Assembly (NCBI RefSeq): GCF_000203795.2
Contig: NW_006281102.1
Location: 1,096,567-1,160,566, forward strand
DNA length: 64,000 nt
Direction: 5' to 3'
Origin: Batrachochytrium dendrobatidis JAM81
Taxonomy: Eukaryota > Chytridiomycota > Chytridiomycetes > Rhizophydiales
The notes under the pieces: generated by a model
Database searches by the model: none
What the model saw: only the letters and a program-made list of their open reading frames with translations
Told to the model about the DNA's origin: nothing
Translations under genes and position numbers: made by a program
In this document: piece by piece, positions 12,101 to 23,423 of the stretch
Layout of the letters: each line of letters starts with the position of its first letter
Position numbering within the stretch: the first letter of the stretch is position 1

Positions 12101-14095
12101 TAACCTGAAGGGGAGTTCCTGTCAAAATCAAACGATAACGGGCAGAATAGTATTGGGCCAGTGTTGTAGATAAGCGCGATTCAGCATTTTTCATACGATG
12201 ACCTTCGTCAATGATCATATGAACCCATTTAACTTTGCTCAAAACAGGTCGATCTTTAGGATTGATAATGTACTCAAACGTGGTCAATAAAACATTGAAT
12301 CCGCCTGCCCTGACAACAGAGGCAAGGTTTTTGCGCTCAATTGGAGAGCCTTTGTAAACCACCTTGATAACAGCAGGAGCCCATCTTTCAAACTCAATCA
12401 CCCAGTTGGTCATTGTAGAGAGGGGGACAATGACAAGAAATGGACCCGGTTGTTTTTTTCGTTCGATCAAGTAGGTGATAAGTGACAAAGTTTGGATGGT
12501 TTTACCTAGACCCATCTCGTCAGCAAGAATACCATTCAAACGGTTATTATAGAGTGACACCATCCACTGAAGACCTTTAATCTGATAGTCTTTTAGGGTT
12601 CCACCAATAAGAATAGAGGGCTGCTCAGTGACTTCTTCTCTGATCTTGTGTGCAGTCGCATAGTAGTCGCGAGTACCGTCCGGATCAGCCTCCGCTTCAT
12701 GAGTGCCCAGATCGGGCTGAATGGGAATGTCAAAGTCGGCGCCAACGTTTCCTTTTTGTTTTTCAACAGCATTAGTCAAAGAAGTCAAGAACGAATTAGT
12801 CTGCTCGAGTAAAAGTGTAATACGAGTATCTTTTGTTTTATCAATAAGTTTGAGATAGGCAGCTTCATCGTTAGATTTCAAAGCATTTAGACGCTCCTGT
12901 GACACACGCTGTAAACGACGCTCTTCTTCCTTGGCAGAATTGTTGTGGAAACGAAGAACGAGCGTGCCCAATTTATTTTGTTTGGCAACCTGCTGCTTAT
13001 GAAACAATAGGAAATCTCTACCATGAGCCAAAATAGAATTGAGAAAATCAAAGTGTTTTTGGCGCTCTCTTTTGTCTCGCTCAAATCTTTGAGCACGTTC
13101 TTGTTTTTCTGTTTGGCGAGCTTCACGCAAAGATTGCTTTTTCATACGACGGAATGAGCTGCGATCGATTGCAGTCGTCAGGGTCGTTGCCGTTGAAAGA
13201 GATTGAGCAATCTCATTGCGTAGTTGGCGTTGCTTCTCAATCAACCGAAGTGACTTGAGCTCAATCAAAGCACGAAGTTTGATTTCGTCATGTTCATTTG
13301 ACAAAGTACTTGGAAGTGATTCCAATTCATGAATACGAAAGTCAACACGGGCATGCAGAAACTTGTCACGTTGAAGTTTAAGAGTAACATGATCAATGGG
13401 AGAAGGTAAACCACTTGGAAACAGAAGACGCTGATGCATATCAGCGAGTGAAGTTCGCTCAGCATACACTGTATAAGGAGAAACAAACGTAGCAGATTCT
13501 TGAGATGCAGTAGTAGGAGGTCCAGATGCAGTAGTTTGACTATTCAGTTCTTGTTTAAGAGCCGCATTTACAATCGTCTGGGCCATAGGAGGAGCAGTAC
13601 TACGTGGAGGACCACCGACAGCAGCACCATCATCCGATTTAAGAACAGTTTTTTGAAGAGAATCAGGAATAGGTTTGTTGGTGGAAAGTAGTTTATACAT
13701 TTGAATCTGGTAGCGAAGAGCATCCAGCTGTTCAGGTAGAAACGATGGCTGAGTAGATTCAGCAGTTTTTGGCTGATTAGAAACCGCCGATTTCTCCTGG
13801 GATTGCTGCTGAGATTGAACACTGTATATTCTCAAGATGGAAATGAGTCTAGCAAACTCGGGATCAGAGTGCTCATTAGCACCAGCTCGCTTTAATTTCT
13901 GGGCAGTCTAAAAACATAAATCCAATGTGAAATGAATAATCCAATGTAGATAAACAATCCGATATGCACCAAAAAACCAAAAAACCAGATCTAAAAAGCA
14001 CAAGAAACAAAACATACAGCAATAATGGCAGTCATTTCTTCCTGAGAATAAGCAGCCTTGATGGGGATATTGGACGACATGATAGAAGGTAACAT
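9196..14095 (-). CDS. SNF2: SNF2/Sth1/BRG1-type chromatin remodelling ATPase
   Basis: Catalytic subunit of a SWI/SNF or RSC-type nucleosome remodeller, roughly 1,450 residues. Domains in order on the minus strand: QLQ motif near 13750 ([19 protein letters not shown]); HSA-like basic helices (about 13400-12900, with [22 protein letters not shown]); SNF2 ATPase N-lobe with [10 protein letters not shown] (Walker A) and [10 protein letters not shown] (DEGH box); C-lobe with [43 protein letters not shown] and [11 protein letters not shown]; a SnAC-like region ([19 protein letters not shown]); an AT-hook-like KKRGRKPK; and a C-terminal bromodomain with the conserved Asn in AMAYN (9520-9530). The acidic tail ends DDDDDVDQ. 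Introns lie near 9724-9770, 11352-11466, 11798-12105, 13836 and 13914-14018. The start is uncertain: ATG at 14095 (MLPSIMSSN) has an in-frame TAG 24 nt upstream that doubles as an acceptor-like site, so another 5' exon is possible. Confidence 0.93.
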
Positions 14096-14475
14096 GGGAG
14101 TAGTTCCACCAAGCGACTATTAACACAGACCCAAGAATCAATAAAATGCAGGTTGAGATAGGAGAATGGCAATGAAATACGCAACGAGTCCTTCAGATAA
14201 AGGGCAGAGTTTAGTAATACCAACAGTACTAGCAGTGATGGTAACTACTAACTGATGCCAGCAGTGATTCTACGAGCAATAATAAGTTGAAGTTGGAATT
14301 TAGTTGATCATTTGGTGGCTGTTATGAGTAAATTGGGGTCTGGTCGCTATCCTGTAAATCCAACTCAGACGCGTTTATCAATTACAAAATCCGCTCTGGC
14401 TATCGGAATTTAAAGCTTTGATTTGTAATTACAGCCATTCTTCTTCAACTACGTGCATTGCTTCTATTTACAAAG
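14096..14475. promoter_or_regulatory. Divergent promoter region, SNF2 / amidohydrolase
   Basis: 380-bp spacer between two divergent start codons. It should hold both promoters and possibly a non-coding or short 5' exon of the SNF2-like gene, because an acceptor-like AATAG lies just upstream of its first good ATG. No recognisable site or repeat stands out. Confidence 0.4.
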
Positions 14476-17400
14476 ATGTCCAGTAGTGCCAATTCAAAAA
14501 ATCCTTCATTGATTCCTGCCCATTATCGTGCTGTTCATTCTAATGAAACCCCCTACTTTAAAAACACCGCTGTTCAAACCAATCGTATTGTTGGTGGTCT
14601 GTTACTTGCTGGTGCTGCTATCGTATGTGCCTGGTCTGTTCTTTTTCTTTTTCCTGCTTCAATTTCTAATGATTCACCAAATGCCGACTCTCCTATCTAT
14701 GGAATCACCTTGGATGCATTCAACCAAGGCATCCAAAAATGCAATGATATTCGCTCCGACATTCTAGCATCTTTACCCACGAGCTCCGCTCGTCCTCATC
14801 CTCATCCTCATCCTCGCTCTCGTAATCCTCGCATTGATTTGGCTGGAAAAGATGCTCCTGTTCACGTTCTCATCTCTAACGCTACTCTCTGGAATGGTGA
14901 TGGCAGTGTACAAGCCAATACCGACATCCTCTTGAAAGATGGTCTTGTTGCTCAAGTCGGTACTGTTGGGTCGCTTTCCATTCTGAATTTGAACAATGTC
15001 AATACTATTCATGCAAACGGTCGCTTTGTTACACCCGGTCTAGTGGATATGCATAGGTATTTAACCGCCTGCTTTGGCCCGCGTCCTGTTATGTGGCTTT
15101 ATTGCACAAGTTTATCGTGCTTGTATTATTTTTGAATCTGATTCTCATGCACCAAGTCTTGCCAGCTACAGCTGTGAATGCTTGGGATTCAGTCAACTAT
15201 CCAACCTTCACATTGAATCAATTTTATTTTTGCTAAACCCATCTCACTAGTATTTTGATGGGTATATTCTAACCCCAACTATTACATTTCAAAATGTTAC
15301 TAGTCATATGGGTCTTGATAGCTGGCCCGAGTTGAAAGCTCACTCTGATACCAATGAAGACAGTACCACTCGTATTACTCCACAACTACGCTCCTTGGAT
15401 GGGTTCAACCCGTGGGACACGGCCATCAAGATCATCAACTCTGGTGGTGTCACTACATCGCTGGTCCTTCCTGGATCGCGTAATCTAATGGGTGGTGAAG
15501 CCTTTGCGTTCAAGCATCACATGTCTGCTAAAAATAGCTCTGCTGACATGCTTCTTAATGCTGGCATGTCCAAGGCCGATGGGAAAAAATGGCGTTGGAT
15601 GAAGATGGCATGTGGTGAAAACCCTAAAAATCTAGATAGTAGCGCTGCGGATGGTCCCATCTATCCTACTACTAGAATGGGCTCTGCTTACTTGTTTCGT
15701 CAGGCTTTTGCTGATGCTACCCAGCTGGTACATGATCAAGATGACTGGTGCTCGCGTGCACAAGTAGCCCAAGACCAACTGGGTCCCTTCAAAGCACATA
15801 GATCCATAAATAGCCGATTTCCTTCAAGCCTACATTTGGAGAGTTTGAGTGCTTTACTGCGTGGAAATGTTATTTTGAATGTTCATTGCTACGAGGTAAT
15901 CTAGGAATTTAAAATTCCAGCTATTCAAATTACATCTCATCATTAACCTTTTTGCCTAATAGACATATGACTTGGAAATGATGGTTCGCTTGTCGCATGA
16001 ATTCAATTTCAAAATATCTGCATTTCATCATGCCTTGGAGGCTTGGCAAGTGGCCGATCTATTGGCAAAAGAAAATATTGCTGCCGCTATTTTTGTAAGT
16101 TATTTGTAATCTATATTTGGGCTAGTCAGTATTTCAGTTGCAAAATGGTTTACCAATCAAACCAAACATGTCTTGTTTATCCATCTGAAATACGACTGAT
16201 TACAAAAATACATTTATACAGGCCGATCATTGGGGGTATAAACAAGAAGCATACTCTACTTCGGTCCATGCTGCTCAAATTCTTTCTAAAAAAGGTGTCA
16301 AGGTGGCATTCAAGAGCGATCATCCTGTTTTGAATGCTCAGCATCTTATCTTTGAAGCTGCAAAAGCACATCACTATGGTCTATCCGACACACTCGCACT
16401 TCAAGCCGTTACATCTATCCCAGCTAAACTCATAGGCCAAGAGCATCGTATTGGACACATTTATCCTGGATATGATGCCGATGTTGTGCTTTGGGATAGG
16501 TAACTTGCAATATATATGGTAGCTGCAATACTTGGAGTTGTACACCTTACTAACGTATCAATTGCATAAACTATGACTTTTGACATAGAAACCCTCTTGA
16601 TATTGGAGCTCATCCACTAAAGGTTTTTGTAGATGGCTATGAAACTTTTAAACATGCCAATTATATTGAAACCATGGACACACCAGTTGAGCGGACTGAC
16701 GCGCTTCCCATTCAAGGTAGCAAGTCTCCAAAGCCATGGACATGCAATGTTCCTATCGGCGTCAACACTACATACACACTTCAAAACTACTCGCATGCTC
16801 TCTTGTCACCGAGCTCACCTCCATCTCAAGAAAATGATAGCATAGTGATTGAAAACGGTAGCATCACCTGCATTGGCCACTGCGTTGCCAAAGGTAGCTT
16901 GGTTAACCTCAATAAGTTTTGGATTTCCCCTGTAAGTTGGATTTATGTTGCTTAAATATAGAAATAGCAAATGTTTAATTACCGTGTTTATTTTTATCTC
17001 GTCAATACTGATATGTATCTAGGGTCTCATTGCTGCAGGTGTGCATCTAGGACTTGAGGAAATATCTGCTGAACCACTGACTTCGTCTGGATCTTTGGAA
17101 AAATCTGATACCATTTCTATTCAATCTCCAAAAAGAGCACTACAAATTGGTCGTAAATGGTCCAAAGAACTGGATGCTGCATTTATGGCTGGTGTGTTTT
17201 GAATCCGTAAACACTTTTTTTTAATTCTCAACGATGGAACTGTCAGTTGACTATTAAATGTATTATTAGGTGTAACAACGTCTATTTCCGAGTTTAGATA
17301 CGATGGCATAGCTGGTTCTGACAGTGTCGTTTTTCGCACAGGTGGAACTGATCCAGTTGACGATATTTTAAAAACTGATTATGATGTGTACAACTTTGCC

Positions 17401-18174
17401 ATTGGGCGTCAAACTATCAGTTCAAAGGGGCTTCAGTCTAGCATTGCCGGACATTTACTGGCAGTTGAAAATTTTAAGCATTCCAATCACTCTAGCAAGA
17501 GTGTTGCCATCAAGGTAAATTGTTCAAGTTATTTTTTGCTAATCACCTGGTGGTTGAATTTGGCACCAGTATTGATTGCTATACAAATATAGGTTCGTGA
17601 TGCACATACTATTCGTAGACTAGTTTCTATGATTGATGATAAAGATATTCTTGTTGGAGCAGTAGAGGCTTGGGTTGTGAGTAGATACATATTGTTGCAT
17701 CACCTTGTTAAATTTAATGCTTATTATTTATTTGTTTTTATAGCATGCTGATAAACTCTCAGGAAAAAATGTCATATTTGCTCCAGCTCGATGTACACCA
17801 AGTTCATGGTTTACTCGACAATGTCTCGAACCTTCGCGTACCCCTTCAGCCTACTCCATTCTAAAAGCAAACAATGTCAATGTTGGTCTTTCTGTTTCAG
17901 AAGACAACTTTGTTCGAGGATTAATATGGGAAGCTGGATGGGCTGTATCAGATCGTAACGCCAATCTGACTGATTTTGAATTTGCTCAAGAAAGTGTTGG
18001 GTTAGTGTCGTGGAATATTGCTCGCATGTATGGGTTTTTGGATCGTGTGGTTCTTCGTGTAGGCGGAAAAGCACATTTTGTGATATTTGATGATGTGCCA
18101 GGAACGTTTAAAGCTCATGTGCGTGCGGTTGTGGATCAAGAGTTGATCGAGTGCAACCCTAACCAGACGTGAGT
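14476..18174 (+). CDS. Membrane-anchored tandem amidohydrolase-family protein
   Basis: About ten exons encode a long protein of the metal-dependent amidohydrolase superfamily. The N-terminus (from ATG 14476) has about 40 soluble residues, one hydrophobic segment (IVGGLLLAGAAIVCAWSVLF, roughly residues 42-61) and then an extracytoplasmic-type region. This predicts a type II membrane protein. A Pro-His repeat (PHPHPHPR) lies just after it, at about 14788-14815. The amidohydrolase part opens with LISNATLWNGDG and GRFVTPGLVDMHSHMG (HxH metal motif split by an intron at 15056). It continues with NSGGVTTSLVLPGSRNLMGGE, a later AFHHALEAWQ, KSDHPVLNAQH and GYDADVVLWDR, the usual C-terminal closure. 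A second unit starts at SIVIENGSITCIG (about 16840) and repeats GLIAAGVHLGLEE and GVTTSISEFR, but lacks an HxH. Substrate unknown. The stop TGA is at 18172. Confidence 0.75.
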
Positions 18175-18392
18175 GTCTTGCGCAATGAGCTAAAGCGGTT
18201 ATATGGATCTGCAATACGTTGGCTTTTGTTAAAGATGTGTTACTCTGCCATGTGTTGTCTGTTCTCACTTGGATTTGCTGGTTGATCGCTGGTGCTTTAC
18301 TTTTGCTTATAGTGGAAATATATATCGAGTATATTCTTGAGCCAGAATGTTTGGTTTATTTATACGTTTGCTTCTCCAAACCCTATTATAAA

Positions 18393-20273
18393 TCACACTG
18401 TTTTCCAATACGTAAGCAATTGCTTGCTGAAATCAAGTTGGTGCTGAACATAATCATCTAAAATAGAAGACAGATCTGTCGCGCGCTCAGATATGTGGCG
18501 AGTATACTCTTTTCTCAATGAGTCGCTTAGTCGTTTAAATGTATCACGGCAATCTGATTCAGTCCGTTTTGCCTAGACAAAAAATATGAGCACAGTTTTA
18601 TAGATCGTTCATGGCAACCACCATACTAATAAAACAATATGCTTACATCTGCCAGTTCATCCAAAGCTGCATCAACTTTGTCTTGTCGAATACTACTAGA
18701 TGTGCGAAGTCGCTCCATCGCTTGCATTTTCTTTTGTGTATTTTTGCAGCTTGCTTCATATGATACCAGTGCGCTGCTACGATGATTAAGAGAAGTCTGT
18801 CAAAATGCAACAAGTCAGTTTTATGTCTACGCTCCAAAAGTCGATTTCAATATATATTCAACCATCAGGCAGTATACATCACCTGTGCTCCCATATTACT
18901 ACGAAGCAAAAGCAAACACTGGTCATTCAGCACATTTTGGCGATAGTTGATCTGGAGCATATGAAGCTGAATGAGTATTTTAAAATAATTCACTTGAAAT
19001 CAAATAATATACCTCATTTGCAAGAACTTCATCCTCGACGGCAAAACATTTTGCAGTTTTTTGGAACGGACTGGATAGATTTGTATGTGTATTCAGCCCG
19101 ACATATTAAAAATGAATAAAAATGCAATCCAAACATAGTATTCAGATTTGAAAACAACTTACACAGCAGCTACAGGAATTTGGTCTATTCCTACAGTTGC
19201 TAATTTATATGATACATCCACAGAGGATCGACCAATATCTACCAATAATAGAACCCAATTTGGTCAGCACAACACTTTAAATAATCGAGCTTTTGACATG
19301 CCCATTGCAAGATTCGTCAACTGTAAATACAAACCACATGCTATTACCTGACAAAACTATAGCAATCTTTTCATTGATACGGCCAATAGCAGAAAAATAT
19401 GCTTCACAGGCTTGAATTTCCTGTTTGGCATTTTCAAAATAAACATCGATTTCTTTTGCTTCTGTTGCCAATGCAAATGAAAAAAGAGATTTTTGTTCTT
19501 TTACTCGTCGTACTACCGGAGGAGATTGTGCTGGAGCAAACTAGAGTGAACAGGGATTAGATTAGTATATAGCGCATCTGATTGCTTTTAGCAAATTTAT
19601 GATGGATTGGTACATAGGATCCAACCACAATAAATGTGCATAATTAAATAGATTTGCAATCCAAATCTTACAATAAACTCGCTTTCAATAAATAAACGAG
19701 TACCATCAGCAATTCTAAGCTGCTCATGTCGAGAAAGACGAAGCAAGAAACGTTCTAATGCAGTACGAACAAGTTCTAGATTAGCTGATTTTGGAGGAGC
19801 TGCTGGACCAATATATTCTGGACTAGTATTCATGAGATGCAAATGTAGACGGTCAAACTCGGAGAGTGTTCGGGTAAGTGAATAGTTTTTGCGAGCGTAC
19901 TGGGGCAGATTAGTCTTTACATTTGCCAAAGAAATAATAAAAAAAGGTTATTATTGTCAGGATAGATTCCGACTGATAATTCGGCAGTGAAATGCTACAA
20001 CTCGAGTAATTTTGGGATTGAACCCGAAGCCAGGACAGGAAGTCAAGTAGATATTCAAGAGCAAGCGAGTCATTCCGACATGCTCACTACCCTTGAATGA
20101 ATTGTAGATACAGACTATTTGAAGCTAAATCCATTGGGTTTACTCTAGACTAAATGTGTACTCACCGACACTGACAACAGGACTGAGATATCGGTTCCAC
20201 TGTCTGTTGGTCGAACCAGCTGAACAGTTGCTTCAAAGAAAGGATTGGATTCAATCACTTGAAAGTCATCCAT
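18393..20273 (-). CDS. PX-BAR sorting nexin, VPS17-like retromer subunit
   Basis: The protein begins MDDFQVIESNPFFEATVQLV, then has a PX domain (TNLPQYARKNYSLTRTLSEFDRLHLHLM, then ERFLLRLSRHEQLRIADGTRLFIESEF). The following VRRVKEQKSLFSFA and a series of small helical exons form a BAR-like C-terminal half, ending ATDLSSILDDYVQHQLDFSKQLL with a few further residues. The FIES-F plus VxRR pattern after the PX domain, and the poor match to the basic phosphoinositide-binding residues, recall fungal Vps17, the Vps5 partner in the retromer membrane coat. The C-terminal BAR half is cut into about six short exons (for example around 19020-19065 and 18790-18890); some boundaries are uncertain. The first intron (about 20164-19932) is long for this region. 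It could instead be another PX-BAR nexin such as SNX4/SNX41. The gene converges on the amidohydrolase, 218 bp apart. Confidence 0.6.
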
Positions 20274-20476
20274 GGTGTATATGCAACTGTGTTATCCAGA
20301 TAATGTGGTGTTGAGAATGGCAAGCAGTTGACTTGTTTGTCAGGCACACCAGAACTGCAGTCAACTGTTATTGGTCCAAAGAAGAAATCAAATGCTCAAA
20401 TTCTTCGCATTCAGTTCATTCAATTCATTCACTGGCATCATGACGAGTCGGTATTTGGTTGCAAAAATATTAGTTT

Positions 20477-23036
20477 TTATTTCAGTTTGGTTTTGAGAAG
20501 ATCGATGCATGTCATTGCATCCTCCATAGAGTCATGTCCGTTTTCTCCTGTTTGTACAAACCGACCAAGTATTTTGGATGCCAATGTTCGCAGCGCTTGA
20601 CGGTATGGAAGTCCGTTTGGATGAGGAAACACTTTTACAGTATCAATGACTTGTGTGTGCTTAATCTATTAAAAATAGTGTAATTAGATTATGACTGCTT
20701 ATATGCTGCATTCGTCTATATGCATGCAACATTCAAGTCTGGCTGTGGGAATAATAAGCTTACTCGAAGTGCACGCAGATCATTCTCCAAGCCATGACCA
20801 ATAATGATTGTGCTTGTGCTAATCAGCTTTCCTAGCTGCTGTTGAATGTCTTTCAAATTATACTTTGCACTATCCAACGAAGTTATACCCGACCATCGTG
20901 TATTCAGATCGAGAATTGGATTGCAAGGTATACACAGCTCATCAAACACTCGATTGCCATTCCAATCTACTACAGTTACTCTGGTTAGCTCCATACCACC
21001 TGTTGTATACGACTAAGCATTGAATAAAAATAAAAAGATCCCGTCAGTTAAACGTAAGAGCTCGCCTAAACTGTCAAACTCGTGGCATGTTTACCATTTC
21101 ACAGTCAAGTGCAACAACTGGTAGAGCATTCAAGGTATTTGAAGGCAATTCAATAAACGGGATCTAAAATTAAACAATGGTCAAAATTAAGCTCAAATGC
21201 TACAATATAATTTGATAAATGTACTGCAACTAGCCATCATGAACTCGGCTTACTCGCTCATTCAACTGTGCATTTGATTCTTCCTTGAATACGTGTGGTC
21301 CCATTGTGCATCCTGGAGTTCCTACTGGAGTGGAGCAACATGATATCAATCGTTCTTTTTTGGCTACAATATTACAGTATCGTGCATTGTCAGCCAAAAA
21401 AACATATCAGTATGTCATCTAAACATTCAAATTGTAATATAGTTTTGCATCTTTAAAAACACACCATCTACAAAAACCATTCGCCATCGGCCATAATGAT
21501 ACATGCACGCTGTTTTGTCATATTCTTCCAAAGGATATTTGAGAACGAAAGGATTGCCACATCGATCGCAATCATACTTGACTAATTTACAAGCACTATT
21601 GCTTTTGAGCAATGGTTCTGCATCTACTACTAAATTGTCGGTTGCCACAGTCTTGTCTATAGTCTGATGTTTCTCATGACTAATAGCTGATTCATCTTTT
21701 GCTTCTATGACTGGTTTGCTATCTGGTTGATCAAATGGCCCAAGTGGGTATCCGAGCGTTTCCAATTCTTCGAGTGTGTGAATAAATGGCCCGAGTAAAT
21801 CTACATTCACTTTAGACAAGGAATCAATGGCTTGTGGCTCAACCCATTCGCCAGATATCCCAATATCAAGAACACCTGTAGACACAGGACGCTTTATCAG
21901 CTGTCTCAAGACAGTTGCAGCCATCATAGTATAAGTCATTGCTTTACTGGAATTATGCAATATGGATTCTTGCCTATCCATCATGAACATATTATTAGCT
22001 CTTATACCAAACAAGAGATCTAATGCGCAGATCTAAATTCGAGCAAAAATGACTAGAAATAACCTACTTTATCGCATCATCGTGCGCAATTGATGGCAAT
22101 TGATTCAATATGGGTTTATAAATACGCAGAAATTGGTTATAGAAACTTGTGAGGATTTTCTGTCGAACATCTTTTTTGACTTTAGAATGCAAGCTTGGTT
22201 GGATTTTTGGTATTCCCGATACTGCTCCAGGCATCTGTTAAGCATGTATATCGAATGAATATTAACATCAAAAAACAGTCGAGATGATTTTGATGAATAC
22301 TTGCCGGTGAGATTTCTGGTTTGGCAGGGCTTCTAGAACCCAAATGTTGCTGCATCACTAAAGATGTAGCAGCATTTGAAGAATCTGGCAAGGACTTTGA
22401 GTGTGGTGAAGCAATCTCGTATCTAGACAAGGTTTTTGAAGTAGGACAGACAGCAGCCAAAGTATTTGCTGATTTATTTACAGTCACAACTTGAGATTGT
22501 GTTGAATTCATGACTGCCGAGTCGCACGGTTTCTATAAACACAATTATCAAGATATCTTCATACAAAGATTTAGCCAGTAAAAAGTCGACTTACTGGTGC
22601 CAACAACGCAGACGATTGGCTGCCCAAATAAGACTTTGTGGATGCAGTTCTATTCCTGATCGTTGCTTTGTGTTCGCAAGCCAGTAGTAATATAAACAGA
22701 TTTAACATACAATAGCATGAATTGCATGCAAGATATTTTGATACCTGTTGTAGGAACATGACTAGTCGCTGCAGTGATTGTTGGCTTGTTAGAATCCGGA
22801 TCAACAGCAGGTCGTTTTGAAGCTACTGGATCCAGTACTGCCTGTCTTGGTCGTTTTTTGACTGTCTTTGGAGATCCATCTTCATTCGGAAATGCTTCGT
22901 TGACCACTTTTATGTGTGGCAGTCTAGCATTTGCAGATGTATCTGGCCTATGAGAAAAAAAGCAATGATACTTTCGAGGACATAACTCTTCACCATATGG
23001 ACACCGAATGTTTCTAAACCTCTCACTTGGAAACAT
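20477..23036 (-). CDS. REX3: REX3/REXO1-type 3'-5' RNA exonuclease
   Basis: DEDDh-family RNA exonuclease that trims 3' ends of structured RNAs; yeast Rex3 acts on RNase MRP RNA. The N-terminus carries a CCCH zinc finger, CPYGEELCPRKYHCFFSH (spacing C-x6-C-x5-C-x3-H). Next comes a Pro/Ser/Lys-rich linker, a CxxC segment (YDCDRCGNPFVL with ACMYHYGRWR), and the REXO1-type knuckle CCSTPVGTPGCTMGPHVF. The catalytic domain has Exo I PVVALDCEM (about 21090-21125), Exo II IIIGHGLENDLRALR, and Exo III HDSMEDAMTCIDLL near the C-terminus, so all four acidic residues and the His are present. YTTGGMELTRVTVVDW between Exo I and Exo II is diagnostic for the REXO1/REX3 group. Start ATG is at 23036, stop at 20477. 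The divergent partner is the RhoGEF gene at 23424. Confidence 0.88.
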
Positions 23037-23423
23037 GGCTGTAATGATTGCTCAGTGACTTGTTTGAAATAAAGATTTCGTTGAAATCCAGCAGTGAATT
23101 GTCGAGCGATTCTCTAGCCAAGGTGCTGCATTGGGATCAAGCATTGCGATCAAGCATTGCTAAACAAAGTCGTTGTATTCGCTTTTATTTTCAAACAGAT
23201 TATTAGTAGCTGTAAACCATCATAGCTTTCAAAGTCAATGCAATCTTATCGAGTCGGAGCTTTTGGTTATTTCTCCGACATTCGAAACCATCAATTAGAA
23301 TGTCAGATTTGCCTCGAGTCGGAGTTGCCATTTACCAACATATTTCCTATATTAAACTCTGAAACTACATTCTTTTTTTAATTCAGCCAACTTACTTTTT
23401 GTATTCATCACATTACTGAAGCC
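23037..23423. promoter_or_regulatory. Divergent promoter region, REX3 / RhoGEF
   Basis: 387-bp spacer between head-to-head start codons. It contains a short tandem of GATCAAGCATTGC near 23140 (two adjacent copies of a roughly 12-bp unit) and T-rich stretches near the RhoGEF ATG. No gene or RNA is visible. Confidence 0.4.

Noticed and set aside
14788..14815. CCTCATCCTCAT repeat considered as a CRISPR-like or satellite array
   Set aside because: It is a short in-frame Pro-His codon repeat in the amidohydrolase, far too short and without spacers.
20010..20095. tRNA-like B-box (GGGTTCAATCCC on the minus strand) inside the VPS17-like first intron
   Set aside because: The T-arm has a mismatch, the acceptor stem pairs at only about five of seven positions, and no A-box or clear anticodon arm could be found.
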